Shown piece after piece: positions 24,023 through 38,600 of a stretch of DNA of 64,000 bases; position 1 is the first letter of the stretch, and every line of letters starts with the position of its first letter. Where the stretch lies: contig NW_027464602.1 in NCBI RefSeq assembly GCF_043290135.1, positions 5,084,001-5,148,000 on the forward strand, written 5' to 3'. The notes beneath the pieces are model-generated. The model was given only the letters and a program-made list of their open reading frames with translations, ran no database searches and was not told the DNA's origin. This stretch comes from Rhipicephalus microplus. Its lineage: Eukaryota > Arthropoda > Arachnida > Ixodida > Ixodidae. The translations under genes were made by a program, and so were the position numbers.

Positions 24023-25858
24023 AGTCCTGCTCCACTCTCACCACAATTAGAACATATCTTCAAAGCTATCAGCCCAAAGAAAAAAAAGAGCCGCACCACC
24101 ACCGGGTGGGCTCGAACCTTCAACCTTTCGGTTAACAGCAGATCGCGCTAGCCAATTGCGCCACGGAGACAATCGTGCTCCACTCTCACCACCATCAGAA
24201 CATATCTTCAAAGCTATCAGCGCAAAGAAAAAAGCAACACACCCCACCCGGGAGGGCTCGAACCTCCAACTTTTCGGTTAACAGCCGATCGCACTAGCCA
24301 ATTGCGCCACGGGGACCGTCCTGCTCCACTCTCACCACCGTCAGACCATTTCTTCAGAGCTATCACCCCAAAGAAAAAAAAAGCACCGCACCACCACCGG
24401 GTGGGCTCGAACCTCCAACCTTTCGGTTAACTGCCGATCGCGCTAGCCAATTGTGCCACGGAGACAGTCCTGCTCTACTCTCACCACCATCAGAACATAT
24501 CTTCAAAGCTATCAGCCCAGAGAAAAAAAAGCGCCGCACCACCACCGGGTGGGCTCGAAACTCCAACCTTTCGGTTAACAGCCGATCGCCCTAGCCAATT
24601 GCGCCACAGAGACAGTCCTGCTCCACTCTCACCACCATCAGAACATATTTTCAAAGCTATCAGCCCAGAGAAAAAAAGCGCCATACCATCACCGCGTGGG
24701 CTCGAACCTCCGCCCTTTTGGTTAACAGCCGATCGCGCTAGCCAATTGCGCCACGGAGACAGTCCTGCTCCACTCTCACCACCATCAGAACATATATTCA
24801 AAGCTATCAGCCCAAAGAAAAAAAAGCGCCGCACCACCACCGGGTGGGCTCGAACCTCCAACTTTTCGGTTAACAGCCGATCGCGCTAGCCAATTGCGCC
24901 ACGGAGACAGTCCTGCTCCACTCTCACCACCGTAAGAACTTATCTTCAAAGCTATCAGCCCAAAGAAAAGCGCCGCACCACCACCGGGTGGGCTCGAACC
25001 TCCAACCTTTCGGTTAACAGCCGATCACGCTAGCCAATTGCCCCACGGAGACAGTCGTGCTCCACTCTCACCACCGTCAGAACAGTTCTTCAGAGCTATC
25101 ACCCCAAAGAAAAAAAAGCGCCGCACCGCCACCGGTCGGGCTCGAACCTCCAACCTTTCGGTTAACAGCCGATCGCGCTAGCCAATTGCGCCACGAAGAC
25201 AGTCCTGCTCCACTCCAACCACCATCAGAACATATCTTCGAAGCTATTACCGCAAAGAAAAAAGCAACACACCACTCCCGGGAGGGCTCGAAACTCAAAC
25301 CTTTCGGTTAACAGCCGATCGCGCGAGCCCATTGCGCCACGGAGGCAGTCTTGCTCCACTCTCACCATCATCAGAACATATCTTCAAAGCTATCAGCGCA
25401 AAGAAAAAAAGCGCTGCACCACCACCGCGTGGGCTCGAACGTCCAACCTTTCGGTTAACAGCCGATCGCGCTAGCCCATTGCGCCACGGAGACAGTCTTG
25501 CTCCACTCTCACCACCATCAGAACATATCTTCAAAGCTATCAGCGCAAAGAAAAAAGCAACACACCACTAACGGGAGGGCTCAAAACTCCAACCTTTCGG
25601 TCAACAGCTGATCGCGGTAGCCTATTGCGCCACGGAGACAGTCTTGCTCCCCTCTCACCACCAACAGAACTTATCTTTAAAGCTATCAGCCCAAAGAAAA
25701 AAAGCACCGCACCACCACCGGATGTGCTCGAACCTCCAACCTTTCGGTTAACAGCCGATCGCGCTAGCCAATTGCGCCACGGAGACAGTCGTGCTCCACT
25801 CTGACCACCATCAGAACATATCTTCAAAGCTATCAGCGCAAAGAAAAAAGCAAAAGAC

Positions 25859-25932
25859 CACTCCCGGGAGGGCTCGAACCTCAAACTTTTCGGTTTACAG
25901 CCGATAGCGCTGGCCAATTGCGCCACGGAGAC
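25859..25932 (-). pseudogene. tRNA-like unit with GTA anticodon
   Basis: Anticodon triplet at 25,896-25,898 is GTA. It carries an additional change in the plus-strand GCCGATAGCGC, so it has drifted further than the other five GTA units. Confidence 0.75.
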
Positions 25933-28900
25933 AGTCCTGCTCCACTCTCATCACAATTAGAAAATATCTTCAAAGCTATCAGCCCAAAGAAAAAAAAGCG
26001 CCGCACCACCTCCGGGTGGGCTCGAACCTCCAACCTTTTGGTTAACAGCCGATCGCGCTAGCCAATTCCGCCACGGAGACAATCGTGCTCCACTCTCACC
26101 ACCATCAGAACATATCTTCAAAGCTATCAGCACAAAGAAAAAAGCAACACAACCCACCCGGGAGGGCTCGAACCTCCAACTTTTCGGTTAACAGCCGATC
26201 GCGCTAGCCAATTGCGCCACGGGGACCGTCCTGCTCCACTCTCACCACCGTCAGACCTTTTCTTCAGAGCTATCACCCCAAAGAAAAAAAAGGGGCCGCA
26301 CCACCACCGGGTGGGCTCGAACCCCGACCTTTCGGTTAACAGCCGATCGCGCTAGCCAATTGCGCCACGGAAACAGTCCTGCTCAACTCTCACCACCATA
26401 TGAACATATCTTCAAAGCTATCAGCCCAAAGAAAAAAAGCGTTGCACCACCGCCGGGTGGGCTCGAAACTCCAACCTTTCAGTTAACAGCCGATCGCGCT
26501 AGCCAATTGCGCCACGAAGACATTCCTGCTCCAATCTCACCACCATCAGAACATATCTTCAAAGCTATCAGCCCAAAAAAAGCGCCATACCACCACCGGG
26601 TTGGCTCGAACCTCCGACCTTTTGGTTAACAGCCGATTGCGCTAGCCAATTGCGCCATGGAGACAGTCCCGCTCCACTCTCACCACCATCAGAACATATC
26701 TTCAAAGCTATCAGCACAAAGAAAAAAGCAACACACCTCTCCCGAGAGCGCTCGAAACTCCAACCTTTCGGTTAACAGCCGATCGCGCTAGCCAATTGCG
26801 CCACGGAGACAGTCCTGCTCCACTCTCACCACCATCAGAACATATCTTCAAAGCTATCAGCCCAAAGAAAAGAAAGCGCCGCACCACCACGAGGTGGGCT
26901 CGAACCTCCAACTTTTCGGTTAACAGCCGATCACGCTAGCCAATTGCGCCATGGAGACAGTCATGCTCCACTCTCACCACCATCAGAACATATCTTCAAA
27001 GCTATCAGCCCACAGAAAAAAAAGCGCCGCACCACCACCGGGTGGGCTCCAACCTCCGACCTTTTGGTTAACAGCTGATCGCGCTAGCCAATTGCGCCAC
27101 GGAGACAGTCCTGCTCCACCCTCACAACCATAAGAACATATCTTCAAAGGTATCAGCCCAAAGAAAAAGAAGCGCCGCACCACCATCGGGTGGGCTCGAA
27201 CATCCAACCTTTCGGTTAACAGCCGATCGCGCTAGCCAATTGCCCCACGGAGACAGTCGTGCTCCACTCTCACCACGGTCAGAACATTTCTTCAGAGCTA
27301 TCACCCCAAAGAAAAAAAAAGCGCCGCACCACCACCGGTTGGGCTCGAACCTCCAACCTTTCGGTTAACAGCCGATCACGCTAGCCAATTGCGCCACGAA
27401 GACAGTCCTGCTCCACTCTCATCACCATCTGAACATATGAACATATCTTCAAACCTATTACCGCAAAGAAAAAAGCAACACACCACTCCCGGGAGGGCTC
27501 GAAACCCCAACCTTTCGGTTAACAGCCGATCGCGCTAGCCAATTGTGCCACGGGGACCGTCCTGCTCTACTCTCACCACCGTCAGACCATTTCTTCAGAG
27601 CTATCACCCCAAAGAAAAAAAAGCGCCGCACCATCACCGGGTGGGCTCGAACCTCCGACCTTTCGGTTAACAGCCGATCGCGCTAGCCAATTGCGCCACG
27701 GAGACAGTCCCTCTACTCTCCCCACCATCAGAACATATCTTCAAAGCTATCAGCCCAAAGAAAAAAAGCGTCGCACCACCGCCGGGTGGGCTCGAAACTC
27801 CAACCTTTCCGTTAACAGCCGATCGCGCTAGCCAATTGCGCCACGGAGACAGTCCTGCTCCACTCTCACCACCATCAGAACATATCTACAAAGCTATCAG
27901 CCCACAAAAAAAGCGCCATACCACCACCGGGTTGACTCGAACCTCCGACCTTTTGGTTAACAGCCGATCGCGCTAGCCAATTGCGCCACGGTGACAGTCC
28001 TGCTCTACTCTCACCACCATCAGAACATATCTTCAAAGCTATCAGCCCAAAGAAAAAAAAGCGCCGCACCACCGCCGGGTGGGCTCGAAACTCCAACCTT
28101 TCGGTTAACAGCCGATCGCGCTAGCCAATTGCGCCACGGAGACAGTCCTGCTCCACTCTCACCACCATCAGAACATATCTTCAAAGCTATCAGCTCTAAG
28201 AAAAAAAAGCGCCGCACCACCACGAAGTGGGCTCGAACCTCCAACTTTTCGGTTAACAGCCGATCACGCTAGCCAATTGCGCCATGGAGACCGTCATGCT
28301 CCACTCTCACCACCATCAGAACATATCTTCAAAGCTATCAGCCCACAGAAAAAAAAGCGCCGCACAACCACCGGGTAGGCTCGAACCTCCAACTTTCCGG
28401 TTAACAGCCGATCGCGCTAGCCAATTGCGCCACGGAGACAGTCCTGCTCCACTCTCACCACCATAAGAAGATATCTTCAAAGCTATCAGCCCAAAGAAAA
28501 AAAAGCGCCGCAGCACCACCGGGTGGGCTCGAACCTCCGACCTTTTGGTTAACTGCCGATCACGCTAGCCAATTGCGCCACGGAGACAGTCCTGCTCCAC
28601 CCTCACCACCATAAGAACATATCTTCAAAGCTATCAGCCCAAAAAAAAGCGCCGCACCACCATCGGGTGGGCGCGAACATCCAACCTTTCGGTTAACAGC
28701 CGATCGCGCTAGCCAATTGTCCCACGGAGACAGTCGTGCTCCACTCTCACCACCGTCAGAACATTTCTTCAGAGCTATCACCCCAAAGAAAAAAAAGCGC
28801 CGCACCACCACCGGTTGGGCTCGAACCTCCAACCTTTCGGTTAACAGCCGATCGCGCTAGCCAATTGCGCCACGAAGACAGTCCTGCTCCACTCTCATCA

Positions 28901-29003
28901 CCATCTGAACATATCTTCAAAGCTATTACCGCAAAGAAAAAAGCAACACACCACTCCTGGGAGGGCTCGCAACTCCAACCTTTCAGTTAACAGCCGATCG
29001 CGC

Positions 29004-30302
29004 TAGCCCATTGCGCTACGGAGGCAGTCTTGCTCCACTCTCACCATCATCAGAACAAATCTTCAAAGCTATCAGCGCAAAGAAAAAAAGCGCTGCACCA
29101 CCTTCAGGTGGGCTCGAACCTCCAACCTTTCGGTTAACAGCCGATCGCGCTAGCCCATTGCGCCATGGAGACAGTCTTGCTCCACTCTCACCACCATCAT
29201 AACATACCTTCAAAGCTATCAGCGCAAAGAAAAAAGCAACAGACCACTCCCGGGAGGGCTTGAAACTCCAACCTTTCAGTCAACAGGCGATTGCGCTAGC
29301 AATTGCGCCACGGAGACAGTCCTGCTCCACTCTCACCACCATCAGAACATATCTTCAAAGCTTACAGCCCAAAGGAAAAAAAGCGCCACACCACCACCGG
29401 GCTGGCTCGAACCTCCAACTTTTCGGTTAACAGCCGATCACGCTAGCCAATTGCGGCACGAAGACAGTCGTGCTCCACTCTCACCACCATCAGAACATAT
29501 CTTCAAAGCTATCAGCCCACAGAAAAAAAGCACCGCACCACCACCGTGTGGGCTCGAACCTCCAACCTTTCGGTTAACAGCCCATCGCCCAAGCCATTTG
29601 CGCCACGGAGACAGTCCTGCTCCACTATCACCACCATCAGAACATATCTTCAAAGCTATCAGCCCAAAGAAAAAAAAAGCACCGCACCACCACCGGGTGG
29701 GCTCGAACCTCCAACCTTTCGGTTAACGGCCAATCGCGCCAGCCAATTGCGCCACGGAGACAGTCCTGCTCCACTCTCACCACCATCAGAACATATCTTC
29801 AAAGCTATCAGCACAAAGAAAAAAAGCGCCCCAGCATCACCGGGTGGGCTCGAACTTCCAACCTTTCGGTTAACAGCCGATTGCGCTAGCCAACTGCGCC
29901 AAGGAGACAGTCGTGCTCCACTCTCACCACCATCAGAACATATCTTCAAAGCTATCAGCGCAAAGAAAAAAGCAACACACCACTCCAGGAAGGGCTCGAA
30001 ACTCCAACCTTTCGGTTAACAGCTGATCGCGCTAGCCAATTGCGCCACGGAGACAGTCCTGCTCTACTCTCACCACCATCAGAACATATCTTCAAAGCTA
30101 TCAGCCCAAAGAAAAAAAGCGCCATACCACCACCGGGTGGGCTCGAACCTCCGACCTTTTGGTTAACAGCCGATCGCGCTAGCCAAATGCGCCATAGAGA
30201 CAGTCCTGCTCCACTCTCACCACCATCAGAACATATCTTCAAAGCTATCAGCCCAAAGAAAAAAAAGCGCCGCACCACCACCGGGTGGGCTCGAACCTCC
30301 AA
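29004..30302 (+). repeat. Nine-monomer segment duplicated at 34.3 kb
   Basis: Matches 34,303-35,601 at a constant offset of 5,299 bp; one difference noted is T at 29,166 against C at 34,465. Both copies share a missing base in the D arm (plus-strand GCTAGCAATTGCG near 29,296 and 34,595), which ties them to one event. Edges were placed where flanking monomers stop matching. Confidence 0.8.
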
Positions 30303-33300
30303 CTTTTCGGTTAACCGCCGATCGCGCTAGCCCATTGCGCTACGAAGGCAGTCTTGCTCCACTCTCACCATCATCAAAACATATCTTCAAAGCTATCAGC
30401 GCAAAGAAAAAAAGCGCTGCACCACCGCCAGGTGGGCTCGAACCTCCAACCTTTCGGTTAACAGCCTATCGCGCTAGCCCATTGCGCCACGGAGACAGTC
30501 TTGCTCCACTCTCACCACCATCAGAACATATCTTCAAAGCTATCAGCGCCAAGAAAAAAGCAACACACCACTCCCGGGAGGGCTCGAAACTCCAACCTTT
30601 CAGTCAACAGGCGATTGCGCTAGCCAATTGCACCACGGAGACAGTCCTGCTCCACTCTCACCACCATCAGAACATATCTTCAAAGCTTACAGCCCAAAGA
30701 AAAAAAAGCGCCACACCACCACCGGGTGGGCTCGAACCTCCGACCTTTTGGTTAACAGCCGATCACGCTAGCCAATTGCGCCATGGAGACAGTCCTGCTC
30801 CACTCTCCACCACCATGAAAACATATCTTCAAAGCTATCAACCCAAAGAAAAAAAAGCGCCGCACCACCACCGGGCTGGCTCAAACCTCCAACTTTTCGG
30901 TTAACAGCCGATCACGCTAGCCAATTGCGTCACGGAGACAGTCGTGCTCCACTCTCACCACCATCAGAACATATCATCAAAGCTATCAGCCCACAGAAAA
31001 AAAAGCGCCGCACCACCACCGTGTGGGCTCGAACCTCCAACCTTTCGGTTAACAGCCGATCGCCCAAGCCAATTGCGCCACGGAGACAGTCCTGCTCCAC
31101 GCTCACCACCATCAGAACATATCTTCAAAGCTATCAGCCCAGAGAAAAAAAAGCACCGCACCACCACCGGGTGGGCTCGAACTTCCAACCTTTCGGTTAA
31201 CGGCCAATCGCGCCAGCCAATTGCGCCACGGAGCCAGTCCTGCTCCACTCTCACCACCATCAGAACATATCTTCAAAGCTATCAGCCCAAAGAAAAAAAA
31301 GTGCCATACCACCACCGGGTGGGCTCGAACCTCCGACATTTTGGATAACAGCCGATCGCGCTAGCCAATTGCGCCATAGAGACAGTCCTGCTCCACTCTC
31401 ACCACCATCAGAACATATCTTCAAAGCTATCAGCCCAAAGAAAGAAAAGCGCCGCACCACCACCGGGTGGGCTCGAACTACCAACTTTGTGGTTAACAGC
31501 CGATCACGCTAGCCAATTGCGCCACGGAGACAGTCCTGCTCCACTCTCACCACCATCAGAACATATCTTCAAAGCTATCAGCCAAAAGAAAAAAAAGTGC
31601 CGCACCACCACCGGGTGGGCTCGAACCTCCAACTTTTCGGTTAACAGCCGATCACGCTAGCCAATTGCGCCACGGAGACAGTCCTGCTTCACTCTCACCA
31701 CGATCATAACATATCTTCAAAGCTATCAGCCCAAAGAAAAAAAGCGCCGCACCACCACCGGGTGGGCTCGAACCTCCAACTTTTCGGTTAACAGCTGATC
31801 GCGCTAGCCAATTGCGCCACGGAGACAGTCCTGCTCCACTCTCACCACCATCAGAACATATCTTCAAAGCTATCAGCCCAAACAAAAAAAGCGCCATACC
31901 ACCACCGGGTGGGCTCGAACCTCCAACTTTTCGGTTAACAGCCGATCACGCTAGCCAATTGCGCCATGGAGACAGTCATGCTCCACTCTCACCACCATCA
32001 GAACATATCTTCAAAGCTATCAGCCCACAGAAAAAAAAGCGCCGCACAACCACCGGGTAGGCTCGAACCTCCAACTTTTCGGTTAACAGCCGATCGTGCT
32101 AGCCAGTTGCGCCAAGGAGACAGTCCTGCTCCACTCTCACCACAATAAGAACATATCTTCAAAGCTGTCAGGCCAAAGAAAAAAAAGCGCCGCAGCACCA
32201 CCGGGTGGGCTCGAACTTCCGACCTTTTGGTTAACAGCCGATCGCGCTAGCCAATTGCGCCACGAAGACAGTCCTGCTCCACTCTCATCACCATCTGAAC
32301 ATATCTTCAAAGCTATTACCGCAAAGAAAAAAGCAACACACCACTCCCGGGAGGGCTCGAAACTCCAACCTTTCGGTTAACTGCCGATCGCGCTAGCCCA
32401 TTGCGCTACGGAGGCAGTCTTGCTCCACTCTCACCATCATCAGAACATATCTTCAAAGCTATCAGCGCAAAGAAAAAAGCGCTGCACCACCACCAGGTGG
32501 GCTCGAACCTCCAACTTTTCGGTTAACAGCCGATCGCGCTAGCCCATTGCGCCACGGAGACAGTCTTGCTCCACTCTCACCACCATCAGAACATATCTTC
32601 AAAGCTATCAGCGCAAAAAAATGCAACACACCACTCCCGGGAGGGCTCTAAACTCCAACCTTTCAGTCAACAGGCGATTGCGCTAGCCAATTGCGCCACG
32701 GAGACAGTCCTGCTCCACTCTCACCACCATCAGAACATATCTTCAAAGCTTACAGCCCAAAGAAAAAAAGCGCCACACCACCACCCGGTGGGCTCGAACC
32801 TCCGACCTTTTGGTTAACAGCCGATCGCGCTAGCCAATTGCGCCATGGAGACAGTCCTGCTCCACTCTCCACCACCATCAAAACATATCTTCAAAGCTAT
32901 CAGCCCAAAGAAAAAAAAGCGCCGCACCACCACCGGGCTGGCTCGAACCTCCAACTTTTCGGTTAACAGCCGATCACGCTAGCCAATTGCGGCACGGAGA
33001 CAGTCGTGCTCCACTCTCACCACCATCAGAACAGATCTTTAAAGCTATCAGCCCACAGAAAAAAAAGCGCCGCACCACCACCGTCTGGGCTCGAACCTCC
33101 AACCTTTCGGTTAACAGCCGATCGCCCAAGCCAATTGCGCCACGGAGACAGTCCTGCTCCACTCTCACCACCATCAGAACATATCTTCAAAGCTATCAGC
33201 CCAAAGAAAAAAAAGCACCGCACCACCACCGGGTGGGCTCGAACTACCAACTTTGCGGTTAACAGCCGATCACGCTAGCCAATTGCGCCACGGAGACAGT

Positions 33301-34302
33301 CCTGCTCCACTCTCACCACCATCAGAACATATCTTCAAAGTTATCAGCCAAAAGAAAAAAAGCGCCGCACCACCACCGGCTGGGCTCGAACCTCCAACCT
33401 TTCGGTTAACAGCCGATCGCGCTAGCCAATTGCGCCACGAAGACAGTCCTGCTCCACTCTCATCACCATCGGAACATATCTTCAAAGCTATTACCGCAAA
33501 GAAAAAAGCAACACACCACTCCCGGGAGGGCTCGAAACTCCAACCTTTCGGTTAACCGCCGATCGCGCTAGCCCATTGCGCTACGAAGGCAGTCTTGCTC
33601 CACTCTCACCATCATCAGAACATATCTTCAAAGCTATCAGCGCAAAGAAAAAAAGCGCTGCACCACCACCAGGTGGGCTCGAACCTCCAACCTTTCGGTT
33701 AACAGCCTATCGCGCTAGCCCATTGCGCCATGGAGACAGTCTTGCTCCACTCTCACCACCATCAGAACATATCTTCAAAGCTATCAGCGCCAAGAAAAAA
33801 GCAACACACCACTCCCGGGAGGGCTCGAAACTCCAACCTTTCAGTCAACAGGCGATTGCGCTAGCCAATTGCGCCACGGAGACAGTCCTGCTCCACTCTC
33901 ACCACCATCAGAACATATCTTCAAAGCCATCAGCCCACAGAAAAAAAAGCGCCGCACCACCACCATGTGGGCTCGAACCTCCAACCTTTCGGTTAACAGC
34001 CGATCGCCCAAGCCAATTGCGCCACGGAGACAGTCCTGATCCACTCTCACCACCATCAGAACATATCTTCAAAGCTATCAGCCCAAAGAAAAAAAGCACC
34101 GCACCACCACCGGGTGGGCTCGAACCTCCGACCTTTTGGTTAACAGCCGATCGCGCTAGCCAATTGCGCCATGGAGACAGTCCTGCTCCAGTCTCATCAC
34201 CATCTGAACATATCTTCAAAGCTATTACCGCTAAGAAAAAAGCAACACACCACTCCCGGGAGGGCTCGAAACTCCAACCTTTCGGTTAACTGCCGATCGC
34301 GC

Positions 34303-35601
34303 TAGCCCATTGCGCTACGGAGGCAGTCTTGCTCCACTCTCACCATCATCAGAACATATCTTCAAAGCTATCAGCGCAAAGAAAAAAAGCGCTGCACCAC
34401 CTTCAGGTGGGCTCGAACCTCCAACCTTTCGGTTAACAGCCGATCGCGCTAGCCCATTGCGCCACGGAGACAGTCTTGCTCCACTCTCACCACCATCATA
34501 ACATACCTTCAAAGCTATCAGCGCAAAGAAAAAAGCAACAGACCACTCCCGGGAGGGCTTGAAACTCCAACCTTTCAGTCAACAGGCGATTGCGCTAGCA
34601 ATTGCGCCACGGAGACAGTCCTGCTCCACTCTCACCACCATCAGAACATATCTTCAAAGCTTACAGCCCAAAGGAAAAAAAGCGCCACACCACCACCGGG
34701 CTGGCTCGAACCTCCAACTTTTCGGTTAACAGCCGATCACGCTAGCCAATTGCGGCACGAAGACAGTCGTGCTCCACTCTCACCACCATCAGAACATATC
34801 TTCAAAGCTATCAGCCCACAGAAAAAAAGCACCGCACCACCACCGTGTGGGCTCGAACCTCCAACCTTTCGGTTAACAGCCCATCGCCCAAGCCATTTGC
34901 GCCACGGAGACAGTCCTGCTCCACTATCACCACCATCAGAACATATCTTCAAAGCTATCAGCCCAAAGAAAAAAAAAGCACCGCACCACCACCGGGTGGG
35001 CTCGAACCTCCAACCTTTCGGTTAACGGCCAATCGCGCCAGCCAATTGCGCCACGGAGACAGTCCTGCTCCACTCTCACCACCATCAGAACATATCTTCA
35101 AAGCTATCAGCACAAAGAAAAAAAGCGCCCCAGCATCACCGGGTGGGCTCGAACTTCCAACCTTTCGGTTAACAGCCGATTGCGCTAGCCAACTGCGCCA
35201 AGGAGACAGTCGTGCTCCACTCTCACCACCATCAGAACATATCTTCAAAGCTATCAGCGCAAAGAAAAAAGCAACACACCACTCCAGGAAGGGCTCGAAA
35301 CTCCAACCTTTCGGTTAACAGCTGATCGCGCTAGCCAATTGCGCCACGGAGACAGTCCTGCTCTACTCTCACCACCATCAGAACATATCTTCAAAGCTAT
35401 CAGCCCAAAGAAAAAAAGCGCCATACCACCACCGGGTGGGCTCGAACCTCCGACCTTTTGGTTAACAGCCGATCGCGCTAGCCAAATGCGCCATAGAGAC
35501 AGTCCTGCTCCACTCTCACCACCATCAGAACATATCTTCAAAGCTATCAGCCCAAAGAAAAAAAAGCGCCGCACCACCACCGGGTGGGCTCGAACCTCCA
35601 A
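34303..35601 (+). repeat. Second copy of the nine-monomer segment
   Basis: Copy of 29,004-30,302. The 5,299-bp spacing is practically the same as the 5,297-bp higher-order period measured further right, which suggests one 36-monomer unit underlies the whole 29-54 kb part. Confidence 0.8.
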
Positions 35602-38600
35602 CCTTTCGGTTAACAACCGATCGCGCTAGCCCATTGCGCCACGGAGACAGTCTTGCTCCACTCTCACCACCATCAGAACATATCTTCAAAGCTATCAGCG
35701 CAAAAAAATGCAACACACCACTCCCGGGAGGGCTCTAAACTCCAACCTTTCAGTCAACAGGCGATTGCGCTAGCCAATTGCGCCACGGAGACAGTCCTGC
35801 TCCACTCTCACCACCATCAGAACATATCTTCAAAGCTTACAGCCCAAAGAAAAAAAGCGCCACACCACCACCGGGTGAGCTCGAACCTCCGACCTTTTGG
35901 TTAACAGCCGATCGCGCTAGCCAATTGCGCCATGGAGACAGTCCTGCTCCACTCTCCACCACCATCAAAACATATCTTCAAAGCTATCAGCCCAAAGAAA
36001 AAAAAGCGCCGCACCACCACCGGGCTGGCTCGAACCTCCAACTTTTCGGTTAACAGCCGATCACGCTAGCCAATTGCGGCACGGAGACAGTCGTGCTCCA
36101 CTCTCACCACCATCAGAACAGATCTTTAAAGCTATCAGCCCACAGAAAAAAAAGCGCCGCACCACCACCGTCTGGGCTCGAACCTCCAACCTTTCGGTTA
36201 ACAGCCGATCGCCCAAGCCAATTGCGCCACGGAGACAGTCCTGCTCCACTCTCACCACCATCAGAACATATCTTCAAAGCTATCAGCCCAAAGAAAAAAA
36301 GCGCCGCACCACTCCCGGGAGGGCTCGAAACTCCAACCTTTCGGTTAACCGCCGATCGCGCTAGCCCATTGCGCTACGGAGGCAGTCTTGCTCCACTCTC
36401 ACCATCATCAGAACATATCTTCAAAGCTATCATCGCAAAGAAAAAAGCGCTGCACCACCACCAGGTGGGCTCGAACCTCCAACCTTTCGGTTAACAGCCG
36501 ATCGCGCTAGCCCATTGCGCCACGGAGACAGTCTTGCTCCACTCTCACCACCATCAGAACATATCTTCAAAGCTATCAGCGCAAAAAAAATGCAACACAC
36601 CACTCCAGGGAGGGCTCTAAACTCCAACCTTTCAGTCAACAGGCGATTGCGCTAGCCAATTGCGCCACGGAGACAGTCCTGCTCCACTCTCACCACCATC
36701 AGAACACATCTTCAAAGCTTACAGCCCAAAGAAAAAAAGCGCCACACCACCACCGGGTGGGCTCGAACCTCCGACCTTTTGGTTAACAGCCGATCGCGCT
36801 AGCCAATTGCGCCATGGAGACAGTCCTGCTCCACTCTCCACCACCATCAAAACATATCTTCAAAGCTATCAGCCCAAAGAAAAAAAAGCGCCGCACCACC
36901 ACCAAGCTGGCTCGAACCTCCAACTTTTCGGTTAACAGCCGATCACGCTAGCCTATTGCGGCACGGAGACAGTCGTGCTCCACTCTCACCACCATCAGAA
37001 CATATTTTTAAAGCTATCAGCCCACAGAAAAAAAAAGCGCCGCACCACCACCGTCTGGGCTCGAACCTCCAACCTTTCGGTTAACAGCCGATCGCCCAAG
37101 CCAATTGCGCCACGGAGACAGTCCTGCTCCACTCTCACCAACATCAGAACATATCTTCAAAGCTATCAGCCCAAAGAAAAAAAAGCACCGCACCACCACC
37201 GGGTGGGCTCGAACTACCAACTTTGCGGTTAACAGCCGATCACGCTAGCCAATTGCGCCACGGAGACAGTCCTGCTCCACTCTCACCACCATCAGAACAT
37301 ATCTTCAAAGTTATCAGCCAAAAGAAAAAAAAGCGCCGCACCACCACCGGCTGGGCTCGAACCTCCAACCTTTCGGTTAACAGCCGATCGCGCTAGCCAA
37401 TTGCGCCACGAAGACAGTCCTGCTCCACTCTCATCACCATCGGAACATATCTTCAAAGCTATTACTGCAAAAAAGCAACACACCACTCCCGGGAGGGCTC
37501 GAAACTCCAACCTTTCGGTTAACCGCCGATCGCGCTAGCCCATTGCGCTACGAAGGCAGTCTTGCTACACTCTCACCATCATCAGAACATATCTTCAAAG
37601 CTATCAGCGCAAAGAAAAAAAGCGCTGCACCACCACCAGGTGGGCTCGAACCTCCAACCTTTCGGTTAACAGCCTATCGCGCTAGCCCATTGCGCCACGG
37701 AGACAGTCTTGCTCCACTCTCACCACCATCAGAACATATCTTCAAAGCTATCAGCGCCAAGAAAAAAGCAACACACCACTCCCGGGAGGGCTCGAAACTC
37801 CAACCTTTCAGTCAACAGGCGATTGCGCTAGCCAATTGCGCCACGGAGACAGTCCTGCTCCACTCTCACCACCATCAGAACATATCTTCAAAGCCATCAG
37901 CCCACAGAAAAAAAAGCGCCGCACCACCACCGTGTGGGCTCGAACCTCCAACCTTTCGGTTAACAGCCGATCGCCCAAGCCAATTGCGCCACGGAGACAG
38001 TCCTGCTCCACTCTCACCACCATCAGAACATATCTTCAAAGCTATCAGCCCAAAGAAAAAAAGCACCGCACCACCACCGAGTGGGCTCGAACTACCAACT
38101 TTGCGGTTAACAGCCGATCACGCTAGCCAATTGCGCCACGGAGACAGTCGTGCTCCACTCTCACCACCATCAGAACATATCTTCAAAGCTATCTGCCAAA
38201 AGAAAAAAAAAAGGGCCGCACCACCACCGGGTGGGCTCGAACCTCCAACTTTTCGGTTAACAGCCGATCACGCTAGCCAATTGCGCCACGGAGACAGTCC
38301 GGCTTCACTCTCACCACGATCATAACATATCTTCAAAGCTATCAGCCCAAAGAAAAAAAGCGCCGCACCACCACCGGGTGGGCTCGAAACTCCAACCTTT
38401 CGTTTAACTGCCGATCGCGCTAGCCAATGGCGCCACGGAGACAGTCCTGCTCCACTCTTTTCACCATTAGAACATATCTTCAAAGCTATCAGCCCAAAGA
38501 AAAAAAAGCGCCGCACCACTCCCGAGAGGGCTCGAAACTCCAACCTTTCGGTTAACCGCCGATCGCGCTAGCCCATTGCGCTACGGAGGCAGTCTTTCTC

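Larger units (their letters stand above)
14900..26300 (+). repeat. Mosaic of related 20-25-monomer blocks
   Basis: Blocks with nearly the same order of monomer classes recur at 18,723, 22,398 and 25,332 (offsets 3,675 and 2,934 bp, 25 and 20 monomers) and at 21,517 and 24,599 (3,082 bp, 21 monomers). The start of this region (15,195-16,600) is also like 4,752-6,150 (offset 10,443 bp). All six GTA-anticodon units occupy the same slot in these blocks or in the 3,973-bp duplication. Block edges are approximate. Confidence 0.7.
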
